Shown here: piece by piece, positions 62,571 to 64,000 of the stretch
Layout of the letters: each line of letters begins with the position of its first letter
How positions within the stretch are numbered: position 1 is the first letter of the stretch
Source of the DNA: Sphingobacteriaceae bacterium
GTDB lineage: Bacteria; Bacteroidota; Bacteroidia; B-17B0; Aurantibacillaceae
Reading direction: 5' to 3'
Assembly: GCA_002319075.1 (NCBI GenBank)
Contig: NVQB01000001.1
Location: 3,162,001 to 3,226,000, forward strand
DNA length: 64,000 nucleotides
Made by a program: the position numbers and the translations under genes
Notes under the pieces: model-generated
What the model saw: only the letters and a program-made list of their open reading frames with translations
Databases searched by the model: none
What the model was told of the DNA's origin: nothing

Positions 62571-62936
62571 ATGGAAATTAGAAGAGATGTTTTTCAGGCG
62601 ATCGCGGACCCCACGAGAAGGGAGATTATAACTATCGTTGCCCGGCGGCCTCAGAATTTGAATGCCATAGCTGATCAGTTTGATGTTACGCGTCAGGCAG
62701 TATCCTTGCACATAAAGATTCTGAATGAATGTGGTCTGATAATGATTACAAAAAAAGGAAGAGAACGCTACTGTGAAGCAAGACTGGAGCAACTCAGTGA
62801 AGTGCAGGAATGGGTCGCGCATTCTAAAAAACTGTGGGCAGGAAGGTTTAATGCCCTGGAAAAATTACTCGATGAACTTCAAACCAAATCGCCCAAAAAG
62901 GTGAGTAAAACAAGAAAAAATGGAGCGAGAAAATAA
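62571..62936 (+). CDS. ArsR-family transcriptional regulator
   Basis: The ATG at 62571 is chosen; an in-frame TTG at 62559 lies inside the palindrome. The 121-residue winged helix has RRDVFQAIADPTRREIITIVARRPQNLNAIADQFDVTRQAVSLHIKILNECGLIMITKKGRERYCEARLEQL, typical of the ArsR subgroup paired with AHSA1 proteins. Metal-binding Cys motifs are absent, so it is not a classical metal sensor. The AHSA1 gene overlaps its end by 17 bases, implying co-translation. Confidence 0.93.
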   Translation: MEIRRDVFQAIADPTRREIITIVARRPQNLNAIADQFDVTRQAVSLHIKILNECGLIMITKKGRERYCEARLEQLSEVQEWVAHSKKLWAGRFNALEKLLDELQTKSPKKVSKTRKNGARK

Positions 62937-63423
62937 TCCGTCAAGTAACAATGCAAACGAGGTGTTTATTGAGCATGCCTTCAATGCGCCGGTAGAACTG
63001 GTATTTAGAGCTTTTACTGATCCGGCATATCTGGAGCGTTGGTATGCTCCTAACGGATGTAACATTAGTTATAAGTTTATCGATGTAACTGTAGGCGGTA
63101 GATTTCACTCTTGTATTAGTGACCCGAAATTTGGAGACTGTTGGTGCGTTGGTGTATACAAAGAGATTGTAAAAAATAAAAAAATAAGCTATGATATAAG
63201 TATTGCAGATGAGTTGGGTAATCTCACTGATCCGGCAACGGCGGGAATGGATCCTGATTGGCCTATGACAACTCGTGTGGATATTTTATTTAGAGAAGAA
63301 AACGGCAAGACTCACGTAACGCTTCATCAAAGTGTGTTAGAGAAGATCGCTAAACGAACAGGCGCGCATCCTAGCTGGATTCAGATGCTCCGGAGACTCG
63401 AAAATATCCTGGTCATAAAATAA
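62920..63423 (+). CDS. SRPBCC/AHSA1-domain protein
   Basis: A 167-residue AHSA1-like helix-grip protein: EVFIEHAFNAPVELVFRAFTDPAYLERWYAPNGCNISYKFIDVTVGGRFHSC and a C-terminal WIQMLRRLENIL. It overlaps the ArsR gene and is followed by a hydrolase lipoprotein gene. ArsR-AHSA1 pairs are common, and the small molecule involved is mostly unknown. Confidence 0.9.
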   Translation: MERENNPSSNNANEVFIEHAFNAPVELVFRAFTDPAYLERWYAPNGCNISYKFIDVTVGGRFHSCISDPKFGDCWCVGVYKEIVKNKKISYDISIADELGNLTDPATAGMDPDWPMTTRVDILFREENGKTHVTLHQSVLEKIAKRTGAHPSWIQMLRRLENILVIK

Positions 63424-63437
63424 TCAAGAAATTATAT

Positions 63438-64000
63438 ATGAAATCATTGAAAACACTTTTACTCGTAGCAGTCGTTTTTTTAAGCTGCAGGGAAGAAAAC
63501 GAAAAGCTATCATCAGCAAAAATTACCAGTATGGATACACTACCAAAGATATCAGCTTCTGACGTTAAAATCGGTTACGCCCCCGTAAATGGAATTCAAA
63601 TGTATTACGAAATTCATGGTAGCGGGAAGCCTCTTGTTTTAATTCATGGAGGAGGTTCAACCATCGAAACCAGTTTTAGCAAACTCATTCCTTTTTTTGC
63701 GAAAACGCGTAAAGTTATAGCTGTAGAGTTGCAGGCGCATGGACACACCGGAGATCGCGACGCGCCTGAAAGTTTTGAGCAGGATGCCGATGATGTGGCG
63801 GCACTTCTTGACTATTTAAAGATCAGGCAGGCAGATGTTTTAGGATTCAGCAATGGCGGAAGTACAACCCTGCAGATGGCCATGCGGCATCCGGAACTTG
63901 TAACTAAAATAATTCCCATTTCTGCTATTTATAAAAGAGAAGGCATGCAAGCTTTTTTCTGGGGCTTTATGGAGAAGGGCACTTTTAAGGATCTGCCGCA
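63438..64000 (+). CDS. Alpha/beta hydrolase lipoprotein, 5' part
   Basis: The frame opens at the ATG at 63438, 14 bases after the AHSA1 stop, and runs off the window end without a stop. A signal peptide with lipobox FLSC is followed by an alpha/beta-hydrolase fold: GIQMYYEIHGSGKPLVLIHGGGSTIETSF with the oxyanion HGGG, AHGHTGDRDAP, and the nucleophile elbow GFSNGGSTTLQ. The remaining catalytic Asp and His lie beyond the window. The substrate is unknown; the operon link to ArsR and AHSA1 suggests a shared small-molecule ligand. Confidence 0.85.
   Translation, partial: MKSLKTLLLVAVVFLSCREENEKLSSAKITSMDTLPKISASDVKIGYAPVNGIQMYYEIHGSGKPLVLIHGGGSTIETSFSKLIPFFAKTRKVIAVELQAHGHTGDRDAPESFEQDADDVAALLDYLKIRQADVLGFSNGGSTTLQMAMRHPELVTKIIPISAIYKREGMQAFFWGFMEKGTFKDLP

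Overview
The window is a chromosomal segment of a Bacteroidota bacterium. The evidence is two secreted proteins that clearly end in a type IX secretion (T9SS) sorting domain, with a third that resembles one, along with a CarboxypepD_reg/TonB-type outer-membrane beta-barrel, a DUF5686 protein, a Y_Y_Y propeller histidine kinase paired with a LytTR regulator, a HYC_CC_PP protein, -7 elements of the form TAnnTTTG, and little use of Shine-Dalgarno sequences. The order cannot be fixed from the sequence. No tRNA, rRNA, CRISPR array, prophage or insertion sequence was seen. Both ends cut genes: a bestrophin-like protein on the left and an alpha/beta-hydrolase lipoprotein on the right.

Layout. 1-2.4 kb: bestrophin end, then a divergent HxlR regulator/SDR pair with a palindromic operator. 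2.4-8 kb: a terminator-rich spacer, then a two-component system, a PepSY-like lipoprotein and an outer-membrane barrel. 8-11.6 kb: a copper-type operon (HYC_CC_PP protein, T9SS protein, T9SS multicopper oxidase, HMA lipoprotein). 11.8-18.4 kb: two glycine-rich secreted proteins, a LytTR regulator and its propeller kinase. 18.6-22 kb: tyrosine/homogentisate catabolism (hmgA, hpd) with a polytopic membrane protein. 22.3-25.5 kb: small XRE regulator, PAS kinase and two response regulators. 25.7-31.6 kb: metabolic and secreted genes. 31.66-31.98 kb: a composite tandem repeat. 32-37 kb: small Cys lipoprotein, an RprXY-like two-component system facing a propeller lipoprotein, YceI. 37-43 kb: divergent OsmC/OxyR, a second HxlR/SDR pair, SDR plus Crp/Fnr, thioredoxin-like protein, pirin. 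43-48 kb: sparse region of hypothetical membrane proteins plus Crp- and AraC-type regulators. 48.4-59.4 kb: one tight co-directional run of twelve genes that reads as a complete inositol-sphingolipid pathway. 59.5-64 kb: a beta-helix secreted protein, two oxidoreductases, and an ArsR/AHSA1/hydrolase operon.

The most notable system is the 48.4-59.4 kb run: MarR regulator, serine palmitoyltransferase, GNAT-fold candidate ceramide synthase, NAD-dependent reductase, myo-inositol-phosphate synthase, PgpA-like phosphatase, GtrA protein, DUF5686 outer-membrane protein, CDP-alcohol phosphatidyltransferase, a small secreted protein (probably DUF4833-like), PAP2/Aur1-type inositol phosphorylceramide synthase and a small Cys-rich lipoprotein. 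Sphingoid base, N-acylation, reduction, inositol phosphate, phosphatidylinositol and head-group transfer can all be assigned to consecutive genes.

Several regulatory layouts can be read directly: twin 20-bp-period direct repeats upstream of LytTR-linked genes, an 11-bp-period direct-repeat ladder between the RprXY-like operon and the propeller lipoprotein, perfect palindromes beside two HxlR genes, and a 16-bp perfect inverted repeat lying on the ArsR promoter. A dispersed repeat at 2.4, 7.8 and 18.6 kb diverges almost only at synonymous positions of one reverse-strand frame, so it looks like a repeated micro-ORF rather than a non-coding element.
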